43,134 bases of DNA from an uncultured Oscillospiraceae bacterium (lineage in GTDB: Bacteria; Bacillota; Clostridia; Oscillospirales; Acutalibacteraceae): assembly GCA_905193225.1 (NCBI GenBank), contig CAJJNV010000017.1, positions 1-43,134 of the forward strand. The letters run 5' to 3'. Numbering within the stretch: position 1 is the stretch's first letter; each line of letters begins with the position of its first letter. The notes under the pieces are model-generated. The model saw nothing but the letters and a program-made list of their open reading frames with translations, was not told the origin of the DNA and did not search any database. This document shows, piece by piece, positions 26,686 to 35,592 of the stretch. The position numbers were made by a program, and so were the translations under genes.

Positions 26686-27468
26686 TCAGATCTTTAAAAG
26701 GTCGGCAACAACGATATGGTGAGGGATGGAAAAGCTTTCGGGCAGAGAGGAAAGATATTGCAAATGCTCCCTTTCCCAGCGTTTCACCGTCTCGGGCGGC
26801 ATCTCTGCCCCCACTCCCCTGCAGCATTTCATTCTCCCGTTCCACTTTTCCCTTGTAAAGGTAATATTCACGGGAAAGGTCTCGTTGGAAAGCACCTTAA
26901 AAAGTCCGTTTGCCGACGGCGGAATGGGATAAACGGTGTCCTTGTGTTCCGAGCCTGACCACAAAGGATTGTATTTATTGATAATTTCCACCGATTTCCT
27001 TACAATGTCGCTTTCATAATAAAGCCATTCCATAAAGAGAATGAGAAAATGACCGTCCTTTTCAAGAATACGGTGAATTTCCGGAAAAAGACGTTTTTCA
27101 TCGAAATAATAAAAACACTGGCAGGCGGTCACTACGTCAAAGCTTTTATCTTCAAAGGGAAGCTGCTCGGCCGAGCAAACGTAATAGTCAATGTCGAGAC
27201 CGGCCTTTTCGGTGAGAAGTTTTGCATATTTAATTTGATTTTCCGAAATATCGACGCCGGTAAATTCTCCGCCGAATTTTGAAAGATTACGGGGAAGCAC
27301 TCCGGTACCCGTGCCGATGTCGAGTATGCGCTGATTTTTCCTGCAAAGGCCTTTTGAAAGCAGTTTTTCATAAAACTCGTGGGGATAAATGTCGCGATAA
27401 CGGGCATAATCCTCGCTCGCCCGTCCCCAGTCAAATTCTTTTCCCGAGTCGATGCTTTCGTTTACCAT
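26686..27468 (-). CDS. Class I SAM-dependent methyltransferase
   Basis: A 260-residue cytosolic protein of the UbiE/Methyltransf_11 group. It starts with FDWGRASEDYARYRDIYP. SAM-binding motif I is ILDIGTGTGVLPRNL, motif II has FTGVDIS, and the post-motif is FDVVTACQCFYYFD. The C-terminal third is specific and gives no substrate clue. Three possible starts lie within 9 nt (GTG 27477, ATG 27474, ATG 27468); the last has GGGGTG at 6-nt spacing and is preferred. It is a single-gene unit with its own promoter and terminator. Confidence 0.88.
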   Translation of the reverse strand: MVNESIDSGKEFDWGRASEDYARYRDIYPHEFYEKLLSKGLCRKNQRILDIGTGTGVLPRNLSKFGGEFTGVDISENQIKYAKLLTEKAGLDIDYYVCSAEQLPFEDKSFDVVTACQCFYYFDEKRLFPEIHRILEKDGHFLILFMEWLYYESDIVRKSVEIINKYNPLWSGSEHKDTVYPIPPSANGLFKVLSNETFPVNITFTREKWNGRMKCCRGVGAEMPPETVKRWEREHLQYLSSLPESFSIPHHIVVADLLKI

Positions 27469-27587
27469 CCTCATCACCCCGTTTTTGTTTCTCGCTCTTT
27501 GAGTTTACCGTTCTTTGCTTTTATCATTCTTTGCTTTTATCGTTTGTTTACTTTATCTTATCGATCAATAATCTTTATGGCTTTTAT

Positions 27588-27616
27588 ATTTTATCACAAA
27601 AAGGCATTTTCTGCAA
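27588..27616 (-). promoter_or_regulatory. Promoter of the methyltransferase gene
   Basis: Minus strand TTGCAG (27616-27611), 17-bp spacer, TAAAAT (27593-27588). Confidence 0.7.
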
Positions 27617-27720
27617 GAGCGGCAAATGAACAATAAACGCCCCTGCATTGCCCCTGCAAACCCTCAAAAAAGTACGCAAAAATACGCGAAAACGCACTGC
27701 GGCTTGCTTTTTCTGCTCGT

Positions 27721-28557
27721 TTATTTCTTGGAATTTTCCCTAAATGCGCGTGGAGATATTCCCGCCGTTTTTTTGAAAAATGCCGAAAAATACTGTCGGT
27801 CGGCAATTCCCACGGCCTCGGCGATCTCTCCAACCGACATACTTGTGTTGGCAAGATAGTCCTTTGCAATTTCGGTCCGCTGTCCCCTTATATATGCGGC
27901 GGGAGTTTTGCCGAATTTCCTTGAAAAAACACTGATTATATGGTTTTTGGAATAGTTGAGCTTGGCGCAGACAGCGTCGAGACACAGATCATCGCAAAGG
28001 TTATCGTCCAGCTCCCTTTTTATCCTGTCAGCAAGGGAGCACGACCTTTCTTCCTCGCCGTCCGAAAGAAAATATATTATCTTCAAAAGTTCGCAGCACA
28101 TACGTGATTGTTGAGTTTTAGCACTGTCAGATCCCCGGGAAGCCTCAAATATCCTTGCAAATTCGTTTTTTAAAGAACGATTTTCAAAAAGATATTTGTT
28201 TTCCGGCAAAAAATTTGAAAGCAAGGCCTCGACCGCCGTTCCGTAAAAGCTGACGAAATATTTATGCCACGGTTCATCCTTATCGGCAAAATATTTGTGC
28301 CGGCTCCCCTTTGTCAAAAGAAACACATCCCCCTTTTTGGGATAGAGGGTCTGACCGTCTATTATCAGGGTGCCTTTGCCGTCGACAATATATTCGAGGG
28401 AGGTTATGTCGCTGTTCTTGCGGCTGATAAAAAATTTCTCGTCACAACGGCTTTCTCCCGCAAAGGCGATTCCCAAAGCACATTCATCATTTTGCGAAAA
28501 AACTTTTACCCTTTCGTGCATTGTGATAAAACACATCTTTCTTGTGATATTTCCCAT
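27721..28557 (-). CDS. AraC-family transcriptional regulator
   Basis: A 278-residue DNA-binding regulator. Residues about 25-115 form a cupin-type sensor (LEYIVDGKGTLIIDGQ, GDVFLLTKGSRHKY). The last about 100 residues are the double helix-turn-helix of AraC proteins (LCLDAVCAKLNYSKNHIISVFSRKFGKTP, then SVGEIAEAVGIADRQYFSAFFKKTAGISPRAFR). It is divergent from the GH4 glycosidase gene, so it is probably its sugar-responsive activator. No good ribosome site precedes any candidate start; Met8 and Met13 are alternatives to the one used. A weak hairpin (AGTGCG/CGTACT) with T-run lies downstream near 27670-27700. Confidence 0.88.
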   Translation of the reverse strand: MGNITRKMCFITMHERVKVFSQNDECALGIAFAGESRCDEKFFISRKNSDITSLEYIVDGKGTLIIDGQTLYPKKGDVFLLTKGSRHKYFADKDEPWHKYFVSFYGTAVEALLSNFLPENKYLFENRSLKNEFARIFEASRGSDSAKTQQSRMCCELLKIIYFLSDGEEERSCSLADRIKRELDDNLCDDLCLDAVCAKLNYSKNHIISVFSRKFGKTPAAYIRGQRTEIAKDYLANTSMSVGEIAEAVGIADRQYFSAFFKKTAGISPRAFRENSKK

Positions 28558-28581
28558 ATATTTTAGGAGCGTAATGTGATA
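28522..28581 (+). promoter_or_regulatory. Triple TGTGATA repeat, candidate AraC operator
   Basis: TGTGATA occurs three times in the same orientation at 28522, 28543 and 28575, spaced 21 and 32 bp, i.e. two and three helical turns. ACACATCT follows twice (28531 and 28593). It lies between the regulator and the GH4 gene, partly inside the annotated 5' end of the regulator. Confidence 0.45.
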
Positions 28582-28632
28582 TTTTCAATTTAACACATCT
28601 GAGGAGAAATTTCAACAGGAGGTTCTAAAAAA

Positions 28633-29952
28633 ATGAAAATAACCTTTATGGGCGCCGGAAGCACGGTTTTTGCCCGAAACGTTATCGGAGACTGTATGTG
28701 CACCCCTTCTCTCAGGAAAAGCACCTTTGCTCTTTACGACATAGACAAAAAGCGGCTTGAGGAATCGAGAATAATTCTTGATGCCATAAATAAAACCATA
28801 AATGAGGATCGCGGAAACATCGAAATCTACCTTGGAAAGGAGCGGCGAAAGGCGGCCCTTAAGGGGGCGGATTTTGTCATAAACGCCATTCAGGTGGGCG
28901 GATATGAGCCTTGCACGGTCACCGATTTCGAGGTGCCGAAAAAATACGGCCTGCGCCAAACCATAGCCGATACCCTTGGCATAGGCGGCATTTTCAGGGG
29001 ACTTCGCACAATACCTGTTGTGGAGGAGTTTGCAAGGGATATGCAGGAGGTATGCCCCGATTGCCTTTTTCTTAATTACACCAATCCTATGGCTGTTTTA
29101 TCGGGATATATGCAGAGATTCGGCGGCATAAAAACGGTGGGACTTTGCCACTCGGTACAGTGCTGCAGCCGCGATTTATTAAACAAGCTTGATATGTCGG
29201 AATTTGTCGACGGCAGAAGGGAGCTTATAGCCGGAATAAATCATATGGCATGGCTTCTTGACATCCGCGACAGAAACGGAAACGACCTTTATCCCGAAAT
29301 CAAAAAACGCGCAAAGCATATGAACGAAACGCAGCGCCACGGGGATATGGTAAGATTTGATTACATCGAAAAGTTAGGATACTACTGCACCGAATCCAGC
29401 GAACACAACGCCGAATACAACCCCTTTTACATAAAAAAAGCATACCCCGAGCTGGTCGAAAAATTCAACATCCCATTAGATGAATACCCGAGAAGATGCG
29501 TTTCACAGATCGAGGGCTGGGAAAAGGAACGGGATGACATTCTCGCCGACGGAAAGGTTACCCATACCCGCTCAGAGGAATATGCTTCCTATATTATGGA
29601 GTCGATCGTTACCGGAACGCCCTATAAAATCGGCGGAAATGTTTTAAACGAACACCTTATAGATAATTTGCCCCTCGACGCCTGCGTAGAGGTACCCTGC
29701 CTTGTGGACGGAAGCGGAATAACCCCCTGCCACGTAGGCGCGCTTCCCACCCAGCTTGCCGCCTTAAACAGCTCAAACATATACCCTCAGCTTTTGACTG
29801 TCGAGGCTGCTGTAACACGGAAAAAAGAGCGCATATATCAGGCGGCAATGGCCGATCCCCACACCGCCGCCGAGCTGTCGGCCGATGATATCGTTTCCCT
29901 CTGTGATGACCTTATAGCAGCTCACGAGGGTTGGCTCCCCCGGTACAGCTGA
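28633..29952 (+). CDS. melA: Glycoside hydrolase family 4, probable alpha-galactosidase
   Basis: A 439-residue cytosolic enzyme of the NAD+- and Mn2+-dependent GH4 family. It opens with the dinucleotide fold KITFMGAGSTVFARN. It then shows NAIQVGGYEPCTVTDFEVP, TIADTLGIGGIFRGLRT, LNYTNPMAVLSGY, GLCHSVQCC (metal-ligand Cys/His) and GINHMAWLLD. The mix is closest to MelA-type alpha-galactosidases; alpha-glucosidase or alpha-glucuronidase activity is possible. Length fits (430-450). AGGAGG is upstream. No sugar transporter is adjacent; control is likely by the divergent AraC protein. Confidence 0.87.
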   Translation: MKITFMGAGSTVFARNVIGDCMCTPSLRKSTFALYDIDKKRLEESRIILDAINKTINEDRGNIEIYLGKERRKAALKGADFVINAIQVGGYEPCTVTDFEVPKKYGLRQTIADTLGIGGIFRGLRTIPVVEEFARDMQEVCPDCLFLNYTNPMAVLSGYMQRFGGIKTVGLCHSVQCCSRDLLNKLDMSEFVDGRRELIAGINHMAWLLDIRDRNGNDLYPEIKKRAKHMNETQRHGDMVRFDYIEKLGYYCTESSEHNAEYNPFYIKKAYPELVEKFNIPLDEYPRRCVSQIEGWEKERDDILADGKVTHTRSEEYASYIMESIVTGTPYKIGGNVLNEHLIDNLPLDACVEVPCLVDGSGITPCHVGALPTQLAALNSSNIYPQLLTVEAAVTRKKERIYQAAMADPHTAAELSADDIVSLCDDLIAAHEGWLPRYS

Positions 29953-30289
29953 TATTTTTACTTGTAATATTTCAAAGCCCGCAGCATTTAAAGTCTGCTA
30001 TATTTAACACCTGCATTAAAAAATATTTTTCCAAAATCATTTCGGTCAACAATTACTTCGGTAACCAAAGCTGCCAATCGGATGTATTGCAGGCTGCAAC
30101 ACTCAGTCAGGTCGGTCTGAAACAATCTGTTGTATTGCTTTTGCTCCTGCTGTCACCCATACATTAAACAGCTTAAAGGGCGGCACGGTCAAAAGACCGT
30201 GCCGCCCTGATTTTATAATTATACCGTCCCGCCTCGGTTAATCTGAGGCTTTTGCTTTTTTGCAAAAATTTCATTTGCAGAAAATCAGC
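29953..30289. other. Intergenic stretch between converging genes
   Basis: Between the GH4 gene (plus) and the zinc-ribbon gene (minus). Only the GC-rich terminator hairpin at 30177-30212 and a smaller GCCTC/GAGGC hairpin near 30232-30252 stand out. I see no gene. Confidence 0.55.
30177..30212 (+). terminator. Terminator after the GH4 gene
   Basis: Perfect 14-bp stem AGGGCGGCACGGTC / GACCGTGCCGCCCT with AAAA loop, followed by GATTTTAT. The T-tract is modest; it may act from both sides. Confidence 0.75.
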
Positions 30290-32140
30290 TTAATAAAGAC
30301 CGATTTCCGACATAAGCCCGAGCAGGAAATAGACATTCATAGACTGATTCCATTCTTCCGAATCGGTCACAATTTCGCCTTCGGGTATAGATATGGGTGT
30401 GTTTGCTCCCTTTGCTGCAGTGACTTCGACGGTCATAAGCTCGGTTCCCGCACCGTAAACGACTACCGACAAATTCTCGTTGCCTTCCGAGACGGTGGTC
30501 TTGGTGAACTCAATCTTTGCGGTTTTTATGATCGTAAGTGTTGCCGAATCGACCCCGCTCACAAGGTTGGCCAATCCATCCTTAATGTAAACTGTGTAGG
30601 TTCCGTCGCCGCTTTTGCCATCAGCATTTACAATATCAAGGCCAAAAAGCTCGTTGCCGTTATAGGAAATGGCTGCGCTGCCGTTATACAGGTTTCCGCT
30701 TTTTGTTCCGCTGCCCGAAACAATGAAGCTTTCACCCATATTAACGCCAAGATCAAAAGCCCACTCGCTGCCGCTTGAAAGAGCGGTGTAATAGATACAT
30801 CCTTCGTCCACATCGATTTTCACGCCTGCGGCATCCTTACCGTTTTCGGTCCATACCGAAAATTTGAAAAGAACATCATCGGAAGGATTGCTGTTTTTCA
30901 GATTTTCAACAGCTTCGTCGATAAGATCATCATAGCTTTTTGCGTTGTTTCCTGCCTGATTGGTCAAAGAAACAATCGCATCCATAAATTTCGAAAATTC
31001 CTCGTCGTCCTTTGAATTTTCGGCAATTTCAATGGCAATGTCGGTAAGCTCCCTTTCGGTAACATCGACCGAAAGAACGGTGCATTTTTTTGTAATGCCG
31101 CCCACAACAAGATTGTCGGTGTCGCGGGTAACCTCGCCTAAGCCGTCCACAAATATCTCATAGCTGTCCGAAAGGAAGATGTTGAAAGCGTCGCTTTCGG
31201 GAACAAGGTTCTTTAAATCGGCAGTGTTTGCGAATGTGCCCGCCAAAGGAGAAGCCTGATTGGGAGAAATCTGAAGCACCTTGCTGTTGAGAGCGGGAGC
31301 TGACAAATATCCGTTTCCGGTTTGATTGTCGAACACCGTGTTTATGGTCATAAGCTCGTCATCGCCCTTATTGAGAGCTATGACGGCCGATGTGCCTTCC
31401 TTGGAAACGCTTTGATTTACATTTATTAAAACATCCGAGGAAAGGCTGTATCCCGACGCTTCAAGTATTGCCAAAAGGCCTTCGCCGGGAGTAACCTTTG
31501 CGTTGGATGTCACACCGGTGTCAAGCTGTTCGCCTGATTTTTCGAGGGCGGTGGTCATTGTCTTTATGGAATCCATACCCATTCTTTTGAGCTGGTCCTT
31601 GGGAGAACCAACAAACAATGACGGAATGACAAAAACGCCCAGCGCCACCGCAAGGGCCACAAATGCAGCCACAGCGGCAATGATAATGCCTTTTTTGGTT
31701 TTTTTCTTTGCAGGCATTTGTCCGCCATCCTGAGAAAACTGACCGTAAGCTGCGCCATAAGGCTGATTTACCGGCTGATTATATTGATCGTATTGACCGA
31801 CCGGATAAGACTGTCCATTCTGTCCGGCAGGTTGAACATTCTGACCGTCAAACTGTCCGTTCTGACCGAAAGCCGGCTGACCCTGCCCGTTATCCGACAT
31901 ACTCGACTTTCCGCTTGAAGCAATGTCCGATTGCAGATCGGCGGCATTTACTCCATCGTCTGCGGGCACATCATGCATCTCATTTTTAGGTTCATTTGAC
32001 AGATTGTCAACAGGCGTTGCAACCGGTACACTGTCCGCTGCAGGAGTTTCCTGAGCCTGCGGTATTTCTACCGGCGTTCCGCAATTCTCACAGAATTTAG
32101 CGCCGTCATCCATAGGCTGTCCGCATTTTTTACAAAACAT
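30290..32140 (-). CDS. Zinc-ribbon, single-pass membrane protein with large extracytoplasmic domain
   Basis: A 616-residue protein. Start chosen at MFCKKCGQPMDDG, with GAGGAAG upstream; an ATG four codons earlier is also possible. Residues 1-23 form a zinc ribbon (CKKCG and CENCG). A Gln/Asn/Gly/Pro-rich linker follows to about residue 140, then a basic stop (KKKTKKG) and one membrane helix (IIIAAVAAFVALAVALGVFV). The remaining about 440 residues should lie outside the cell and contain no motif I recognise; they look beta-rich. Many Clostridia encode such proteins; function unknown. A PPE-like hairpin (CCACGCA/TGCGTGG) sits in its leader near 32219-32251. Confidence 0.8.
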   Translation of the reverse strand: MFCKKCGQPMDDGAKFCENCGTPVEIPQAQETPAADSVPVATPVDNLSNEPKNEMHDVPADDGVNAADLQSDIASSGKSSMSDNGQGQPAFGQNGQFDGQNVQPAGQNGQSYPVGQYDQYNQPVNQPYGAAYGQFSQDGGQMPAKKKTKKGIIIAAVAAFVALAVALGVFVIPSLFVGSPKDQLKRMGMDSIKTMTTALEKSGEQLDTGVTSNAKVTPGEGLLAILEASGYSLSSDVLINVNQSVSKEGTSAVIALNKGDDELMTINTVFDNQTGNGYLSAPALNSKVLQISPNQASPLAGTFANTADLKNLVPESDAFNIFLSDSYEIFVDGLGEVTRDTDNLVVGGITKKCTVLSVDVTERELTDIAIEIAENSKDDEEFSKFMDAIVSLTNQAGNNAKSYDDLIDEAVENLKNSNPSDDVLFKFSVWTENGKDAAGVKIDVDEGCIYYTALSSGSEWAFDLGVNMGESFIVSGSGTKSGNLYNGSAAISYNGNELFGLDIVNADGKSGDGTYTVYIKDGLANLVSGVDSATLTIIKTAKIEFTKTTVSEGNENLSVVVYGAGTELMTVEVTAAKGANTPISIPEGEIVTDSEEWNQSMNVYFLLGLMSEIGLY

Positions 32141-32474
32141 ATACTTCCTCATTTCCGCTCATAAACCGCATCACATATATAATCACTGTACACTTCTCCC
32201 GCCGCTTTTTGCCCTTTTCCACGCAGGATTCCGTATATTTTTTGCGTGGAATTTCAAACAAATTTTCTCGCCGTTTTACAACGCAATCGTATCACACGAA
32301 AAATTTGAAACACGGCAAAAGCAGAAGACAATTATCCAATTGTACAGGCTATTTATCTGCCGCCGGTTTAATTGCATTTTATATGCTTATTCTACAATTT
32401 CGGCTTTAAAATGTCAAGTGTTGTCTCGGAGGTGTATCAAGGCAAAAATCCGGCCTTTTAATACCGTAAAAGTC

Positions 32475-32516
32475 AACTCCCCGACCGCACGCTTCCGTAC
32501 AGTCGAGGAGTTTTTT
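32475..32516 (+). terminator. Orphan plus-strand terminator
   Basis: Stem AACTCCCCGAC / GTCGAGGAGTT (one C-A mismatch) followed by six T in total. No plus-strand gene ends upstream, since the neighbouring gene is on the minus strand. It may end a small RNA starting within 32150-32450. Confidence 0.6.
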
Positions 32517-32595
32517 CCGCACGTTTTTTCTTCGACTTAACTATCGAGAAAATTCCGCCGCTTACAAAGAACAGTGTGATCCGCAAAACAGCAAT

Positions 32596-32665
32596 TTTTG
32601 CACAAACGGTCATTTTCGGCACAAGCGGTTTTACGGAAAAAGCTCACCGATTTTGCACCCGATTA
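32596..32665 (+). promoter_or_regulatory. Direct repeats, candidate LytTR regulator binding sites
   Basis: TTTTGCACAAACGGT (from 32597), TTTCGGCACAAGCGGT (from 32614) and TTTTGCACCCGATT (from 32651) form related boxes upstream of the -35. The first two are 19 bp apart. LytTR regulators bind paired direct repeats upstream of promoters, so autoregulation is possible. Confidence 0.35.
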
Positions 32666-32678
32666 TCCGACTGTCCGC

Positions 32679-32707
32679 TTGTTTTTTCGACGCGCGGATG
32701 TTATAAT
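32679..32707 (+). promoter_or_regulatory. Promoter of the two-component operon
   Basis: TTGTTT (32679-32684), 17-bp spacer, TATAAT (32702-32707). A weak -35 with a perfect -10 fits a promoter that needs an activator. Confidence 0.65.
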
Positions 32708-32747
32708 GCCTTCGAAGAATATCCTGCCTTAAAAGGGGGCTTTTAAA

Positions 32748-33461
32748 TTGAAAATAGCAATTGTGGATGACGATAAACAGACCTTTAAAACCCTTAGTTC
32801 ATATCTGACCGAGCTTTTGGGAAATTCGGCCGAAATAGTCGGTTTTTCAAGCGCCGAGCAGTTTCTTCCCACCTTTAAAGATCAGAGTTTCGACCTTATC
32901 ACCCTTGACATTTTTATGGATAAAATGACCGGCGTAGACCTTGCAAGAGCAATAAGACTGACCGACAAAAACACCCGCATTGTCTTTTGCACCGCCAGCA
33001 ACGATTTTGCCAGCGAAAGCTATGAAGTGGACGCCTGCTATTATCTCAAAAAGCCCTTTACCCGTGAAAAAATCAAAAGTATGCTTGACCGCCTCAATAT
33101 CGAGGAAATGGAGAAAAAAAGAAGGGTGACTCTGCCCGACGGCACAACGGTTGTTTTGCGGGACATAATATATGCCGATTTTGCTTCCCACTGCGCTTCG
33201 CTGCACTGTAAAAACGGCAAGACTCTGAACGTCCGCCTCCCCTTTTCGGAAATCGAGCGGTCCCTTTGCGCCTATAAATACTTTTTAAGTCCCCATAAGG
33301 GGGTCGTTGTCAACTTCTACGAGATAAAGGCTCATTCGGCCGATACATTCACCCTAAGCGACGGCAGCCTTATTCCCATAAGCCGCCGCAGAGCGAAGGA
33401 TGTGCTGGACGCATATTCATCCTTCCGATTTGAAACGCTCAGAAAGGGTGGTGAGCTTTAA
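32748..33461 (+). CDS. LytTR-family response regulator
   Basis: A 237-residue cytosolic transcription factor. The receiver domain is intact: acidic Asp7-Asp9, phospho-acceptor Asp54 (LITLDIFMDK), and Lys in YYLKKPF. Residues about 128-230 form a LytTR DNA-binding domain (VVLRDIIYADFASHCASLHCKNG, SPHKGVVVNFYEI, LIPISRRRAKDV). TTG start with GGGGG 8 nt upstream. It overlaps the kinase start by one base. AgrA/VirR-like systems of this kind often control surface proteins, peptides or toxins; the target here is unknown. Confidence 0.92.
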   Translation: MKIAIVDDDKQTFKTLSSYLTELLGNSAEIVGFSSAEQFLPTFKDQSFDLITLDIFMDKMTGVDLARAIRLTDKNTRIVFCTASNDFASESYEVDACYYLKKPFTREKIKSMLDRLNIEEMEKKRRVTLPDGTTVVLRDIIYADFASHCASLHCKNGKTLNVRLPFSEIERSLCAYKYFLSPHKGVVVNFYEIKAHSADTFTLSDGSLIPISRRRAKDVLDAYSSFRFETLRKGGEL

Positions 33462-34807
33462 TGCCTCCCGTTTCAAGAATAATCGAAGTTTCGGTATATT
33501 CCCTTTTAAACTTCCTGCCCTTTTTGGCGCTGGCAATTTATCCTTTCAGAGCAAGCCTTCGTTTTTCCAAACCCGTCACCGGCGTTTTGATAGGCTTTTT
33601 GACCCTTGTCCAGCTTTTTCTCGGCTTTTGGGCGGCCTTTTATGCCGGTAAAAACGCCGGTCTCGTAAGCGCCGTCAGCACCATTTTATATGCCGTCTTT
33701 TACTTTTTGGCGGTTAAAAAGCACTTCGGAAAGACGATCTTCACCCTGCTGATGATCTCAAACCTTGCAAATTTGGCGGTAATTTCGGCAAAAAGCATAG
33801 AGGGCCAGCTCTTCCCTGTCCTTGCCTCCCAAAGCTACCGCTGGTCATTCTCGCTCATGCTTTTTGCCGTTGAGCTGGTAATTTCGGTGCCGCTTTTTTT
33901 CTACATAAAATATATCTACACTCCGGCGGTCGAAAAGGAGCCTTCCGGCTTTGAATGGCGGTATTTATGGCTTATTCCCGCTACATTTTATTTTATGTGG
34001 TATTATGCCTTTTACGGCAATGTCTCAAGCTCCAGTCTTGAGATCGCCCTGCGGCCGAAAAACGCCGTTTTTCTCCTTTTTATAAACATCGGCGAAATAC
34101 TTATCTACTATGTCGTCACCCGCCTCATTCTCGACCAAAACAAGATAATCGAGCTTAAAGAACGCAACCACCAGTTGACCATGCAATCGGTGCAATACGA
34201 AATCCTTAAAAACAAAATAGCCGAAGCAAGACGGGCAAAACACGATGTCCGCCACCATATTGCCATTTTGCAAAATTATCTGCAAAATAAAGATTACGAC
34301 GCCCTCGCCGATTATATTGGCGAATACTCCGACACCGTTCCCGACGACACATCCCTTAAATTCTGCGAAAATTTCGCTGCCAATGCGGTGCTGTTGTATT
34401 TTTCCGAAAAGGCAAAAAAATACGGTATAAGCTATTCCGTGAAGGCGGAAATTCCCCAAAACGCAGGGGTTTCCGAAACCGACATTTCGGTAATGCTGGG
34501 CAATATGATCGAAAATGCCATAGAAGCCTGCAAATCAGAAAAATCAGAGAATAAGCAGGTGGTCATACACGCCAACACCCGTGGCGGATCCCTTTGCATA
34601 ACGGTGGATAACACCTTCACCGGAGAGCTTAAATTTAATCGCGACGGAGATTTTGTTTCGACCAAGCACAAGGGAATGGGGCTTGGCACAAAATCGGTTA
34701 AAAGCATTGTCGAAAGCTACGGCGGCGTTTGCAGATTTGAAACAAAGGACGGAATGTTTTTTGCCTCTGTCCTCTGCCCCGCGAGACAGGAAAAAAAGCT
34801 GCCCTGA
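33461..34807 (+). CDS. GHKL-type sensor histidine kinase (AgrC/LytTR-partner class)
   Basis: A 448-residue membrane kinase. Six hydrophobic segments occupy residues 1-235, followed by a coiled region. The phosphorylated His is His261 in RRAKHDVRHHIAIL. The C-terminal ATPase part has the N-box MLGNMIENAIEAC and the G-box KGMGLGTKSVKSIVESYGG. The topology is that of quorum-peptide sensors such as AgrC, but no propeptide or AgrB-like processing gene is nearby. The start overlaps the regulator stop (TAATG). Confidence 0.92.
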   Translation: MPPVSRIIEVSVYSLLNFLPFLALAIYPFRASLRFSKPVTGVLIGFLTLVQLFLGFWAAFYAGKNAGLVSAVSTILYAVFYFLAVKKHFGKTIFTLLMISNLANLAVISAKSIEGQLFPVLASQSYRWSFSLMLFAVELVISVPLFFYIKYIYTPAVEKEPSGFEWRYLWLIPATFYFMWYYAFYGNVSSSSLEIALRPKNAVFLLFINIGEILIYYVVTRLILDQNKIIELKERNHQLTMQSVQYEILKNKIAEARRAKHDVRHHIAILQNYLQNKDYDALADYIGEYSDTVPDDTSLKFCENFAANAVLLYFSEKAKKYGISYSVKAEIPQNAGVSETDISVMLGNMIENAIEACKSEKSENKQVVIHANTRGGSLCITVDNTFTGELKFNRDGDFVSTKHKGMGLGTKSVKSIVESYGGVCRFETKDGMFFASVLCPARQEKKLP

Positions 34808-34918
34808 CCGTAACACGAACGTCATTTCAGTATACTGCGGCAAGCCGTATTTTATAAGAACACACCATCACTTAATGTATAATTGCTTATATTCTGACAA
34901 CTTCTTGGCATAAAAATT

Positions 34919-34960
34919 CCCTCTTGATGTATTTTTTTACATCAAGAGGGTTCTTTTTTC
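34919..34960 (+). terminator. Bidirectional terminator after the two-component operon
   Basis: Perfect 13-bp stem CCCTCTTGATGTA / TACATCAAGAGGG, followed by TTCTTTTTT on the plus strand and AATTTTTAT on the minus strand. It can therefore also end the converging minus-strand unit. Confidence 0.9.
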
Positions 34961-35090
34961 TATTGTCGGTTTTTTATGAATTTGTTCATAGGATTTACAT
35001 TAGTTTCGTATATTGTTCTTTATTTGCGCGAGGTTTCAGCCTTTAATAACGACAAGTGTAGGAAAAGGTTGCGCCGAAAGATTTCAACAA

Positions 35091-35468
35091 TTATTTTTCT
35101 GCGGATTGTCCCTTGGACTTTTCCTTCCAAAGTGATGGAAATACAAAGGTCAGCACCACTGCCTTTTCCACATTCTCAACCGAAAAATCAATACTTCTCG
35201 CAACGAGATCGCAAAAAAGCGACCTGGAGGTAACAGCAACTAATTCGGGCAGCATCATTTTACATATAACCGTGTTATCATCGTTATCGTCATCAATTTT
35301 AAAGGCTACGCATTTGGCACTGTTGTAATCGGCGATTAAGTCGATGGCTTCGCAGTATTCAGCGAATATATCCAGGCGCTCACTGACAAGTTCAAGTCTC
35401 TCGCTATGTTCTTTTGAAAACGTATCAATTATTTCCATCGCCGTATCAAAGCTGTTGGAATAGCCCAT
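35091..35468 (-). CDS. Hypothetical protein A of a two-gene unit
   Basis: Unrecognised, 125 residues, soluble and acidic, with a long helical N-terminal half (SKEHSERLELVSERLDIFAEYCEAIDLI) and a beta-like C-terminal half. AGGAGG lies 6 nt before the ATG, so it is translated. It lies 124 nt downstream of a second small gene on the same strand. The C-terminal pattern (F-x5-helix, then strands ending in F-x-F) resembles that of the neighbour, suggesting distant paralogues. Base composition is lower in GC than the island to the left. No function is assigned. Confidence 0.65.
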   Translation of the reverse strand: MGYSNSFDTAMEIIDTFSKEHSERLELVSERLDIFAEYCEAIDLIADYNSAKCVAFKIDDDNDDNTVICKMMLPELVAVTSRSLFCDLVARSIDFSVENVEKAVVLTFVFPSLWKEKSKGQSAEK

Positions 35469-35592
35469 GCTTTACCTCCTCGTTTTAGTGATGTATAGGC
35501 CGTTCTCCAAATGATGCATTGTGAGACGATTCGAAAATTGTCAGACTTTTTAACTAACGATGAGTCGACACAAAATGCATATGCCTTAACCG

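Larger units (their letters stand above)
32141..32747. other. 607-bp non-coding region upstream of the two-component system
   Basis: No convincing gene. It holds an inverted repeat CCACGCA/TGCGTGG (about 32219-32251), an orphan plus-strand terminator (32475-32516), a set of GGCACAA-type repeats (32596-32665) and the promoter of the response-regulator gene (32679-32707). Confidence 0.6.
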
